From Plectrocnemia conspersa (Eukaryota; Arthropoda; Insecta; Trichoptera; Polycentropodidae), in contig VTFK01000065.1 of NCBI GenBank assembly GCA_009617715.1, positions 124,001-188,000 of the forward strand: a stretch of DNA of 64,000 bases, given 5' to 3'. Below, piece by piece: positions 23,866 to 35,300 of the stretch (position 1 is its first letter; every line of letters starts with the position of its first letter). The notes beneath the pieces are model-generated. The model was not told where the DNA came from. It worked only from the letters and a program-made list of their open reading frames with translations, and made no database searches. A program made the position numbers and the translations under genes.

Positions 23866-24435
23866 TCTTAATCAAAAATCTTGTAGCCATCGATTCTAGA
23901 GATTAGTGTGTTAATATTGTTTCGCTGTTAAATTTCTTCACTGAGTGATTTTGATATAATTAATACTTCATTAGCTTACTACAATATAATTTTTTAATAT
24001 TTGTTTTAATATTATTATATATTTTACTTGTATATAATTAGTTGCTTTACATTATTGTATTTTAACTATATATTGTATATATATTTTTACATAAGTTTAA
24101 GTTATTTAATTTTTAATAATGTATTTATAATTTTTGTGCATTTAAACTTCTTTTTTATTTGTATACAAATATAATTTGTATGAAAATGGAATATATGAAA
24201 ATGTTTAATACGACGGAAACTATTTTTAGTTTACCATTTTTACTTAATTACATTATTTATAGTGCAAGTAGTGAATGCGAACTGTGCACAAAGCAATACT
24301 TTGATTCAAAGGGCGGATAATGCGCTTTACCGATTTCGAACAATGAAAATAATGAAAAACTACAGCACAGTAGCGTCGTCGTTTAGTAGAAGAGCAAACA
24401 CAATGTGTAGAGTACTAGCACCTATGTACATACGA
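23866..24435. other. AT-rich interval without a recognisable gene
   Basis: No gene seen. A 24-nt segment near 24270-24293 (GTGAATGCGAACTGTGCACA) is similar to 60594-60617, possibly another piece of a dispersed repeat. Confidence 0.35.
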
Positions 24436-24439
24436 CAAA

Positions 24440-24840
24440 AATACCAAGTCCAGATTATTGTTCTTTTCGTCTCCTGGCGGAAGGGAAGAAGGGGGTCGCG
24501 TTAATTGCACTCGTGCCCGCTCGCATTTATTCGCCAAGTTGGTACGCGAATTAATCTTTTCGCGCAGTAAACACGAAGTCACGTGACCACAACACTTCTT
24601 GTATCCTGGGCAAACAGGAAAGTTCAGGTAGTCCTCGGCGCGGCACGGCCGCTCCAACTTTTGATAAGTGATAAAAGTTTATCCGAGCTTTCGTTTCGCC
24701 TCCCCGCCCGACCGACGGTCTCGCCCTGTGCGAAACTTTTCGCGGCCCGGGTGTACTCTTTAATGTCGCAATTTACTGTTTAATTGCATTACGAATAAAT
24801 TTAGGGCTTTTTGTACCCCGCTCGCCTTGTTGTGTTAACA
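24440..24840. promoter_or_regulatory. CpG-rich island with a palindromic E-box and GATA words
   Basis: The most CpG-rich non-transposon stretch in the left half. It contains the full palindrome GTCACGTGAC at 24578-24587, the preferred site of MiT/TFE and USF type bHLH-zip factors. Just downstream TGATAAGTGATAA (about 24662-24674) and TTTATC (about 24678-24683) form a cluster of GATA-type sites. Short overlapping frames on both strands lack domain features. A promoter or enhancer is the likeliest reading. Whether a transcript starts here cannot be told. Confidence 0.35.
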
Positions 24841-27800
24841 TAGTTTTCTTTAGTTTTGGTTATTTGTATTTTTTTGGATTCTATTTATTATACATATTTT
24901 TGCTATTTACTTTTATTTTCACAATAAGAACATTTACACAAAAATAATAATAATATGTTTTATCTTACTTATCTCAATACTCACTCTTCTTATGTCTTTA
25001 GACTAATTTCTTTGCTTTGTGATTGTTTTACTTTAAGTTGTGAATATGCATGTGAGAGGTGTTATACATAAAATTATCTTAATTAAATTTGAGAGTAGGT
25101 TTAATTTTGTGTCAGAGTATAGAGCGTCGATTATAAACTAACTTACTTTTTAGTTTCTTGTATGATATTAGCTATATATTTTTTTATACATATGTGATAT
25201 TCTTTATAAGATGAATTAAGCTTATTATAAGATATTTTTTAATCATATATTTACGATCTATCTTGATTTTCACTATTTATAACAGTATAAGTCTCTGAAT
25301 ATTGACCTAAAAATCTTGGGTTTAAATCCCATATGGACATTAGTGTTTTTTCATTTCTATTGTATCTAGGAGATTGGAATTAGTAATTAACATATAAATA
25401 TAATTCCAATCGACTATCACAGATTAGGTTTATCTAGATAAAACTAGGTCATACATATTATATATTGAAAATTCTCTAATAATGAGCTACATACTTCTAC
25501 TCATATAGAATATCCTGTATGTATTTAATATAAAGAAAATTATAAAAATCTGTGAGACTGAAAAAATCAAATAATACCTCATCTATGATAATCGATATAA
25601 ATTACTGTTAAAAATAATACCTGAGAAGTGTATTTGATAAAGAAAAGTTTCTTCAAAAACAACTGCATTACATTGCACAATTTTGGTGGATCTAAATTTC
25701 TTAGCAGCATAATATGGTTTACAACCCTTGAGGGATAATTTGTGTTGTTAAATTTAGCTTTAGAAAATTTATAAATTTACCTAAATCTTTTTATTAGTGA
25801 TTAACTTTAGATTGACTGATATCACAATTTATATTGGATTTAGTAAAATACATATGTCATCTCATTGATTGTTTTAATAAAACAATCACTAAAGGTGATG
25901 CACAAACAACAATATATAAAATATTTTTATATAGCTGATAATTAGCATCAAATATTCGCTTCACTATAAATTTGCAGCATTGTAAAAATATTATATCGTT
26001 AGAGTTTTTCATAGGACCAGCTATAGTGTAATCCATAAATGCTTTTGTAACGTTCAAGGGGTTATTGGTTCGATTACTGCGTTCGAAATAGAGAGTTTAT
26101 TTTTATTAATAAGTATCTATTTTTTATTAATAAGTATGAATAAATGCATTTTTTCTGTTAATTGGAAGTATCGAAAAATGATATATTTACCTATTTTAAA
26201 AAGTAAGCGAAAAATGTTTTTCTCCCAATTGTGAGATTCCTGGAATTTTTTTTCGGAAACTCATACAATATTTAAAATATTATATAAGAAATAATGTTTT
26301 TCCTGAATAGATAAATATATTTAATATAATTAAATCACACAGATCTACAAAATTGAAGGATCATTATAACTTACACTGAGAATCGTCCATATGAGGTCAT
26401 TCTATATTTCGCTTCATTTTATATACTGGCGCGGTGGGAGTCTAAAACAGCAAAACAGTCAAATTCTATCTTGGTCAGAGAAGCACGTGGTACGAGTCAA
26501 GTAGTGCAATGGATTTTGTGGCGCTTATTTTGGGTGTGTGCAAATAAGTTTTGTATATGTTTGATGATCATATGCACTTTCAAAAGGCATGTGACAGGAA
26601 CTCTTAATTAAAATATGGAGACACAAAGAAGCAATAAAAATTCTATATGGTGATAATAACTAGTACTAACTTGGACGGAACGAGGATATAGACGATACTT
26701 ATTCCTTTGCATATTTGTGATCAGGATGATAATGCATTTGATTAAAGAAAATTGTCTTATAATTTGTTAATATATATGTATATACAGTATATAACTATTA
26801 CGTAATAATTATTTTTAATTTAGTTCCCGTAAAATAAAAATATTTTTAACACTCATTTATGTAAACTACATGTGTGTTAAAGTTATAAGCTATTGAAAAT
26901 TATATTATTAATTTTATTTAATTAAAATGGCCAATTTTATGCATTATCGCACGATTTAAAATATATATATACTGTACAAAAATATTTTTTATTTATATGA
27001 ATCAATAATCCTGTTTTATATAAAAAATATTTTAAAATTAGCGAGAATGAGCTGTTTGGCTGTTAATTGGTTGATTGTATTTCGCGAAAACCGAATTGTC
27101 TAATAAAAAAATGAATATCTAAAAAAAATAGTAAACGCGTTAAGGTTTACTTAATATTGTACTTAGTAAAGGCAATAAGCTAATGGGACGATAATTTATT
27201 GGAATGCTTTATTCTTTGCCGCTTTTGTAATGAGATGGATTTTTTTTATATATAGCGAGAATATTCCCAAAAGATTAGCACGCATTAAATATTTAAGGTT
27301 CTGAAAGGTGTTCTATCAGTCATTTTTTTATTTTTAAAATGTATGATATAGCGTTAAAATACCAGCGGGTTAATATTTACCCTATTATTAACCACTGTTA
27401 ACTTTGTTACTTTGTCTGTGTTTGAGAGCTTGTATAATTTTGTGTCAGCATATATCCATTACGCATTGTGTGATTGATTGGCTATATTGTTTGTTTATTT
27501 GTAATTTTAATATGATATTCTTTATGAGAAAAAAACAGTTTTTCAATAATATATTCACGATCTATCTTTTTTATTTTAATTATTAATTGCAATCCAAAAA
27601 AAACGTAAAAGAAATAAAATAATTATTTCTGATCTTCCATGACACGATAAAATATTAAAAACATATATTTACATACATAACGCTATATTTTAATGATATG
27701 AAATTATTTAGTGTTTTTGGTTTAGAAAATCACATTAGTTTATATTTTTTTAAATATAAATTTAATATATTTATTTATGTATTTTAGTTTTTTCCACTAC

Positions 27801-29165
27801 ATCTTTCGGTGTAAAATAGTTATATCGTAAAAAAAACTGTAAAAAGCATAAATACAGAACATCTTCGAGATTCGAGAGTTATCCTTGTTTAACGCTATTT
27901 ATGAGATTGACGGTGTCATGTCGTTATTAGGGTAATGAGTTGCTGAATTTCGGGAGTGAATAATCGTGTCAGTGTCATGCAAACAGCATTTTCCTCGATC
28001 GATACGCACCAGAAATTCCAATGCGAGAGACCAGCATTGAAATCACAAGTTATAATGACAGAGCTTCCAAATTAAACTTTGAAAAATATTTGTTGTTGGA
28101 TTTCAAAAATAAACTAAAAAATAGTTAAATAGTCTTATTACAAGGTTTGCAAAAAGTCACTTAATTATTTAAATAAATATATTAAACAACAACATAGTAT
28201 TTTTTATATTTTAATTGCACATTAAAAAATATATCTGGTGAATGACGCCTACTTTAATAGTTTTTTAGTGTCTCTAAAAAATTGCTCTTTTTGGAAAATA
28301 ATTGGGAAAATAGAAGATTACTGGACATAGAAAAACCATTTAAAACTTAATAAATATTTAAATATTATATATGTTTTATTTGTAATCGAGTTTTAAAAGT
28401 ATATTCAGTCACTTTAATGTTTATTTTATTTAATTTAAAATTTAAATTAACGAAGAAAAAACTAAAGCAATAGTTTTTACAACGTGACCAAGGAAACTGC
28501 AATAATGAAGGGCAAGTGTCAAAAATAAATTAGTATACATCTGGACTGCGAGCTTAAATTCAAAAATCATCTTAAAATTATTTTAAATATATCTAAAAAG
28601 AATCAATAAAAATATTAAGAATAAGCAAAAAAAATCGCTTTTAAAATGTAAAGTGACTTTTGCGCTACATGTATAAAACAATGTGAATGTCCTATTATTG
28701 TCAATTATTTTGTACTGTATACATTAAATATATTTTAGATACGATCTTAGTGGACTAAACTCTTCACCTTTTCTCAACAAAATCCTTAATGGATCCTTGT
28801 TCCTGAAAACACAAAAAAGCCAATATTGCTGGTGCTAAAGCATAACTTTTTGATAAAAATTATCTATACTCTTTGGGTAAGAATTACGGAGCGCTGATGT
28901 TTATAGTAGAATTTAATAAAGTTTACCGCTTCACATCAATTTTAATAATATATTTTTAAAGCTTTAATTTTTAGAAAATGTAGAAAAAATAAAGTGTTAT
29001 TCAACATAAAAAGGGCAGAGATTTAATTATATGAAAGATATAAATCGAAAGCGCCGGTTATATTGTTTGATAGTGTATCATTTTTGCCAACATATAAACA
29101 CAAAATATACTATTTTTACTATTACTTTATTAAATTACTGGTATGGCGAGAGAAATAAACTAAAA
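24841..29165. other. AT-rich interval without a recognisable gene
   Basis: About 4.3 kb of stop-dense sequence. Patches at 26380-26720 and 27880-28060 are somewhat richer but contain no long frames. The first could be an old transposon; no motif supports it. A T-arm-like GGGTTTAAATCCC at about 25318-25330 has no matching upstream tRNA parts. Confidence 0.5.
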
Positions 29166-29169
29166 AACT

Positions 29170-29400
29170 AATTCGAAACAGACCCGGTTAGTGCAAATTG
29201 GAATGGGCCATCCCAGCTGTAACGTTTGTGTTACGTTGTCCCTTTGTCACGTTTTTCCGCCGATCAAAATGCTGTTTCGTTTTAGAGCCAATCAAATTTT
29301 TATCATTGGTAGTTATGCAAGCAAACACAAACATACGATCAAAGGTTTGACTGTTAGTTCAACATTGCTAATGGAATAACGGCATCGACTATTTACATAA
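29170..29400. promoter_or_regulatory. Small island, possible regulatory element
   Basis: Less A/T-biased block with a GATCAAAGG word (about 29337-29345), which resembles a TCF/LEF site, and a CCAATCAA-type word (about 29287-29294). The 62-codon frame at 29191-29379 (+) has no recognisable features. Called only as a candidate non-coding element. Confidence 0.2.
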
Positions 29401-32400
29401 ATGTTATTATTCATGCTCTGTTATTCGAAAATACAATTAATGCCGACAAACTAGTTAATCTTGCTCTTACAGTGTGTGAGGGCGTTCATGCATACATGTA
29501 CATTCATAGTATGTTTATATTGATAAACATACGCGTGCAACTGTGATAAATAGTTATTTTTTTAATAATATAACGTACAACCGTTGTTAACACTTAAGTA
29601 CAGATGTTGCGCCCGACCATAATTTCCAGATTTAGCACAAAACTCATGCCCAAGTAAAATCATAAATTTTATTCAGGGGACCCTTTATAATTTTCTCGCT
29701 GTGTTAAGTTTAAATTAATCTTTCGCTCTTTTTGTATCAAACTTACACATACATTATGAATATTTTAAGTTGTGCAAGAGAACCACTAACGATACAGAAG
29801 TTGGCAGGCGCTTCTCCTTAATTTTACTTTAACGATACAAATAATGTTTTTTTCATATTTTATTTATCCATATATTTAAAACAGTTTATACAATTACGTG
29901 TTTTATTTCAAAATACTTGACTTATAAACTTATTACAAATTAATAAAGTACTAAAAATATATTGACATTATATATTCGCATTACTTGAATAATAAGTTTT
30001 AAATCAATTTAAGGAATAAAATTAATACTTTAACTTCATATTTCAAAGAGGAATATTAAATGCTTGATTCCTAGAATTTATTTAATAAGTAATAAAAGTT
30101 ACTCATCCAAATTATATATTTGTTTAATTTTAATAACCTTGAAGTACACTAAATATTCACAGTTTTCATTTCTATATGATACATACGCACATTTGTATTA
30201 CTTTATAAAATATTTGTACAATACTAATAAAGTATTTTTAATAAATAATTAACTATTTTGGTCCTATTTTTAAATTCAATAAGGGAACTGTTAAACGCGT
30301 TTAATCTGATGCAGTATGATAATACAAAACCGTCGGTTTAATAATGACTTAGTGTGAATTAAAAAATATCTGCATACATCATGTTTTATTTGCGATTAAA
30401 TATTATAATATAGTGCAGCTTCATCTGAAGCATTTAAAATATTGAATAAGTCCCTTATACATAATCAATAATACGTTTGAGCTTTCGTTTTATATGTATG
30501 TAAAATTTATCTCTACACCGCAAAGAATGTATGGGATTCTTCTCAACGGTGAAAACTCAGTTGAACAAACCTTGAAATAACAAAATTTTATTTATCTCAC
30601 ATTCATGCTCTTATTGAACGAGCGGTGTGCACATCGCTCACGAATGTATATTTTATTTAATACGCAGGTATACAGTCGCTATGTACATAGTATGTACATA
30701 TGTAGTATGGGTGTATAATACACGCAAATTCTCGCATACCTTCGCCTTTCAACAGCGGATTAAAAATTTTCTCCATGAAAATTATAAAAAAATAATCCTT
30801 GTTTGTTTTTAATTTATATCCTTGTATATGAACTTCATCTCTTTCGTAAACACATACGGATACAGATTTATTCCGTGAAATATTGCATATCCATATGTGC
30901 ATACGGGTTAATATTAAATGTAAACATTTTTTATAAATAAGATTAAGGACGATAGCTCGGTACCTCAATGTGGTTTTACTCATGTTTACTAATGTACATT
31001 GTATATGTCGTGAGTTGAATTAAATCTTGTCATGTATCTAAATTACATGAATTGGAATTTAAAAGAAATAGTATATTTCGAAAAATAAAATCTCGTATTT
31101 CTTCATGTCGAATTTGCTATTTAGATATATAAATCAAACAGAAAAGAATGTGTCTAAACGAGTATCAAATTATGACCTTAGTGTACTTACACATACATAC
31201 TTAAAAAAATATATATATATATAACTTAATCATTTAACAAAGTATTAAAATGCATTTTTGATCTTACATGAATTCATACTAGAATATAAGTTAAGATAAA
31301 AAAATCGTTTCAATCAAATATGATGAAAATCTATATGCAGTATGTGGCAAAATAACCAGTTGATTTTAAAAAATTAAAATATGAAATCTTTAGTGAATAA
31401 TTGTTTGCGAAGAATATTTATATTAGATTTTGTTTTAATTTTATAAGTCTAAATAAATTGCACAATAAAAAGTTCCTCAATGTTCTAATCTCAGACCTTA
31501 ATGAAGTTATTTTTAATTTTAAACCAAGGACCTTTGAGTATTTCTTAAAATAGATTCCATTAAGAATTGAGTGAAAGCACCACTTATAAAAATGTGCACA
31601 AAAGTGGTAACCGATTTGGGTGTCCAATTTCAAGATGACTACATATTCCATCAGCATATATTTATAAAATATATGCAATAAAGCCTGAAAGATGTTTGAT
31701 TTGTCTTGCGATACGAAATTCAAATGAGGTAACTCAATGCTAACGTATGCCTTGTACAATTAACTAGTGCATAGTACCCTCGGGCATGATTTTTTGGTCT
31801 ATTAATAAAAAAGGTCCAAAAATGTTTCTCAGAAACTTGTTCATGAGGGAATATAAATATATATATTTTTATTTCACACAAAATTCCTACATGGTATGCT
31901 GGGATATGATTCCCATGAGTCGCCTCGACGATTGTACTAAGAAAAAATATATATATATATATATATATATATTCATATTCTAAAGATTCTCCATGAGCTT
32001 AATTTTTGTGTACTAGCGCGTAAAAGTACCACATGCAAGAACTCTTATTATTAATAACTATTATTATTTATAACCAGTAGTATTATAATTCACTATTTTT
32101 TAAGACATATGTTCTTACTTAATATACAAATATATTTTTAAAACAATATACCGTTAAAATTAATATATATTATAATATGGAAAACGGTAACAGACTCATA
32201 TACATTCAATAAGATTAATGTTTATTTTCAATACGCAACATCTTGTTATTCCAAATATCGAGCTTATTATTTTTTTATTAGACGCTATTCCGCCGATGAC
32301 AATCTCTGTCGCGGCACAGAATCCCGTGTACATAGATCAATGTGTTCCAACAATAACAAAGAGCACAATTTATCAGTCATCGCGTGGAATAAAACGTGAC

Positions 32401-33166
32401 CTAGAAACGGCCAGAAAATAGGACTTGTGTCATATCAGTTCTGTGTCTTGTGTGAGTGTGTATTCACCCAGTGGAAAGGGTTAGTACGGCTGCTGGAATT
32501 ATGGTCCATGCCGCGTGCTGTGCACGAAGATAGCGTCAGAAGGGTAAACAGGCGTTCGTTTAATCGTATATAACAAAAGCGAAATTTCAATCAGCACACG
32601 CTACACCAACGATATTCAATAATAACGAATCGGGTGTATGTACGTGGTAGCGTATAATATACATTGTAACGTTGTACTCGTATATATTGTAGCAGAGCTT
32701 GCTACGAGCTACTTTATCGTATCGAAATCGCATTTGTTCGAGCGATCGGATTTTTTCAAACTTTTGAAAACATCAGAAAAGATCCATATCACGGCAAATT
32801 TCTTGATTGGCGAGATTATATTGATGTTGCATTCAACTGTAGCTGATTTGTTAATAGTATCACGCAAGTATACTAAGTAAACAGATCAAATTGAAAACAT
32901 TGATTCATGAATTATACATGTTATGAGATCTTACAGTAAATTGTAAGTAGAAAAAAATATTCTGAATAATAACTAGCCCTGCCTGTTTCAAAAGTATTCG
33001 TTACACGATCCAGTTAAATAAAATATAGCTAAGTCGTAACTGTTAGGCTCCATTCAAGAAACTTGAAGTGAATAATATTGCTTGAAGTCAAGAATGAACA
33101 TATTACAATCTTTTAGGGGTATGTGTGTGATACTAGTACTTATTTAATGACAACATATTTTGGTGG
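29401..33166. other. AT-rich interval with TA microsatellites, no recognisable gene
   Basis: Includes (TA)n tracts at 31209-31223 and 31947-31972. Chance-like frames include 113 codons on minus at 31418-31759, 108 codons on minus at 30657-30983 and 80 codons on plus at 32638-32880. A richer patch at 32280-32860 (CpG-containing) may be a regulatory element, but no domain or motif was recognised. Confidence 0.45.
31947..31972 (+). repeat. TA microsatellite
   Basis: Thirteen uninterrupted AT dinucleotides. Confidence 0.9.
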
Positions 33167-33174
33167 GTCCCGAG
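33167..33174 (+). repeat. Target site duplication (left) of hAT element
   Basis: GTCCCGAG directly precedes the element's left end and is repeated exactly after its right end at 34288-34295. Eight bases is the hallmark duplication length of hAT transposons. Confidence 0.85.
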
Positions 33175-34287
33175 TAGAGTCTCCAATTACTCGAACCATC
33201 AACTACTTGAGTATCGAATATTAAAATTTTAAAATACTCGAGTACTCGAGTACTTTCGAGTATTTACCAAATGTACCAAAATAGCTATTATTCAAATTTG
33301 TGCACATATAAATAAATAAATAAAATACTTAGTATGTTTATTTTTACAATTCTTTTAACTTCACGAACATACTTTTTAAAAACAATAATGCAAAAAGTGT
33401 CTCGAATTTAATATTACTGCTAACCTTTGGTTTTAATATTCCCGTTATGGAAAAAACCCTTTCCGTTGCTGTTGTTGTTGGTCTTATTGTCATTAACGCG
33501 TTGGATAAGGCTTCTAATTTATATCTGTTCGCTTTTTATAGATATCAAATTTTTTGAACTCTCTTTTTATGTTCTCTTCTTTCATTCCCTTCTCTGCTTT
33601 TCTCTTATTTCCTTCGACTATTGACAAAATAGTATTTTGTAATTCTTCTTGAATAGATTTTTTTTCTTAACAATATACAATATTCTACTCCTTCTGATTA
33701 ATGCGAAGAATTTAAATCTATATCCTTCGAAGTCGTATTTGGGTGAATCCCTTTCACTCTAGAGCTAAACGGTTCGCAAAGAACTGACTTTACTTTAAAT
33801 GCCTTTAAAACACACAATTGTTTTGATTTATATTTTAAGCTGAGGGATCAGTATAAACAATTGACAACACTTTACGCTACAACTGCATAGTCATAAAACC
33901 TAAAAAAAAATTTTGTTGATATTTCATATTGTTCATTGCCATAAATTAGATAAGTCGGGACTGTCGAACAGAAAACACAAAATAAATTTCTCCGTCGTAC
34001 CCACTAACATAGCCGACGACCGGAACTATGCAACTATGGAACTATGAAAAAATGATACCTGATAGTAACCGCTCTAACTCGGGACTTCGGGCATAAACGC
34101 CAAATAAAAGCAAGACGTTAACCTTTACCGGACCGAGTTAAAGTTATTTTTGTTTCTGAAATATTTAAAAAAAATTAATTTCGAGTATTAATCGAGTAAT
34201 TTTCAAAATACTCGATTATCAAGTACTTGAAAAATAGACAAAAATACTCGAGTATCGAGTACTCGATTACTCGAATTGGAAACTCTA
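33175..34287 (-). mobile_element. hAT-superfamily DNA transposon, internally deleted, 1113 bp
   Basis: The left end reads TAGAGTCTCCAATT and the inverted right end TAGAGTTTCCAATT: a 14-bp terminal inverted repeat with one mismatch, flanked by exact 8-bp duplications (GTCCCGAG). Both subterminal zones are packed with TACTCGAGTA-like palindromic words (33228-33260 and 34180-34275), the kind of array that hAT transposases bind. The interior holds a decayed C-terminal transposase fragment on the minus strand. Most of the transposase is missing, so the copy is non-autonomous. The well-preserved ends suggest that related elements moved fairly recently. Confidence 0.9.
33359..33668 (-). pseudogene. 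hAT transposase C-terminal fragment (dimerisation domain)
   Basis: On the minus strand 33520-33359 translates as a hAT C-terminal dimerisation domain: ALSNALMTIRPTTTATERVF followed by SITG, matching the family pattern (I/L)xPTxxxxERVFSxxG, then a Leu-rich helix. Upstream, after a one-base shift at about 33521, 33668-33522 is open and reads as a Lys/Glu-rich helix ending EFKKFDIYKK, as typically precedes this domain. The N-terminal BED finger and the catalytic core are absent. It is a dead remnant inside the element at 33175-34287. Confidence 0.85.
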
Positions 34288-34295
34288 GTCCCGAG
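34288..34295 (+). repeat. Target site duplication (right) of hAT element
   Basis: Exact second copy of GTCCCGAG immediately after the right inverted repeat. Confidence 0.85.
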
Positions 34296-34835
34296 TGATG
34301 CCTACTAATGCCACTAATATGATTTTATTTTGGTCGTTGATAATTACGTTTTTTTATATTGAAAAAACTCTTAAAGTATCACATATATTTTCTCTAAAAA
34401 AGGATGTTTTTTATGCATTGAGTACCATTAGCTAATGCTGTCCTATTCGAGTTCTAATTAAGTAGCTGGCCAGCTAAAACACAATTATTCTATAGCATTG
34501 GTACTATTTTTATTTTTTATATGGTTTTATCAAAACTTCGATAAAAGACATACAGAAATTCGCAATTTAACTTAAGTTCACAGCGGCTTTTTGAGACAAT
34601 CAGGTTGACTCTGCGTTTGGAACATATGCCACATTAAAATGACACTAGAAGATCAACGTCTTTTACCATAACAAAATGCAATGATTAAATAAATGTAATT
34701 TCTCTAGTAAAGTTTTAAATAAATTCACTTATAGTTTGAGGTTGATCAAGCATTCTCAAGATTTCCTCGTGAATCGTTTCTAGACATACGGTATTGTTTA
34801 TTTATATATACTGCAACTAATTACACGCTGCTCTG
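34296..34835. other. AT-rich interval without a recognisable gene
   Basis: No open frame or motif of note. Confidence 0.5.
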
Positions 34836-34839
34836 GAAT

Positions 34840-35300
34840 AAATTGATAAAGACGGTCGATCTTTAACGCGTTCTGGCATCGTAATGAACGCTCGGGAAAT
34901 CTGATGGGCGTCGTTCTCGCCGCTAGATTTTCTCTGGGGCGTCACGGAAAGCCGCAGGAATCTAACGCACTGGCGTATTAAATGGGATATAAGAGTCGCG
35001 ATTCTCCCGCCGGGATGTTGCGGCCGAGGACCACTTTTATTTATGGCGGTCGTAAAGTTCTCACGGCCAGGGGCGGCGCGAGCGGGGGCGGTAAATGGCT
35101 GCTAGACCTTTAACCCTGGGTAAAAGTCTTTTGTTCGCACCCGGAGAGAAGATTCGCGGTCAAAGAGTCTCGATTCTTTCGCGCGCCGCCTCTGGCAGAT
35201 TGCTTACCATCATGGTGCGCATTGTACGTATACGTTTTTCGATAATTGCCTAGATTTAATTACGACCGTCCTCACCCGTACCCTTTCTGCTCTCACTTTC
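34840..35300. promoter_or_regulatory. Strongly GC/CpG-rich island, candidate regulatory element
   Basis: The sharpest composition change outside the R1 LINE. No open frame of 60 codons or more exists in any frame, so it is unlikely to be coding. It contains TTTTATTTATGGCGG (about 35035-35049). That joins a Cdx/Abd-B-like TTTAT word to an inverted GCCAT (Pho/YY1-like), and CCATCATGG lies further on near 35208-35216. It is a strong candidate for an ultraconserved-type non-coding element or a promoter; conservation is untested. Confidence 0.4.

Noticed and set aside
25318..25330. GGGTTTAAATCCC resembling a tRNA T-arm
   Set aside because: No A-box, anticodon arm or closing acceptor stem can be placed upstream.
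31418..31759. 113-codon minus-strand frame
   Set aside because: Composition is dominated by Leu, Ile, Phe, Lys and Tyr as in chance frames of A/T-rich DNA. No splice sites or family resemblance.
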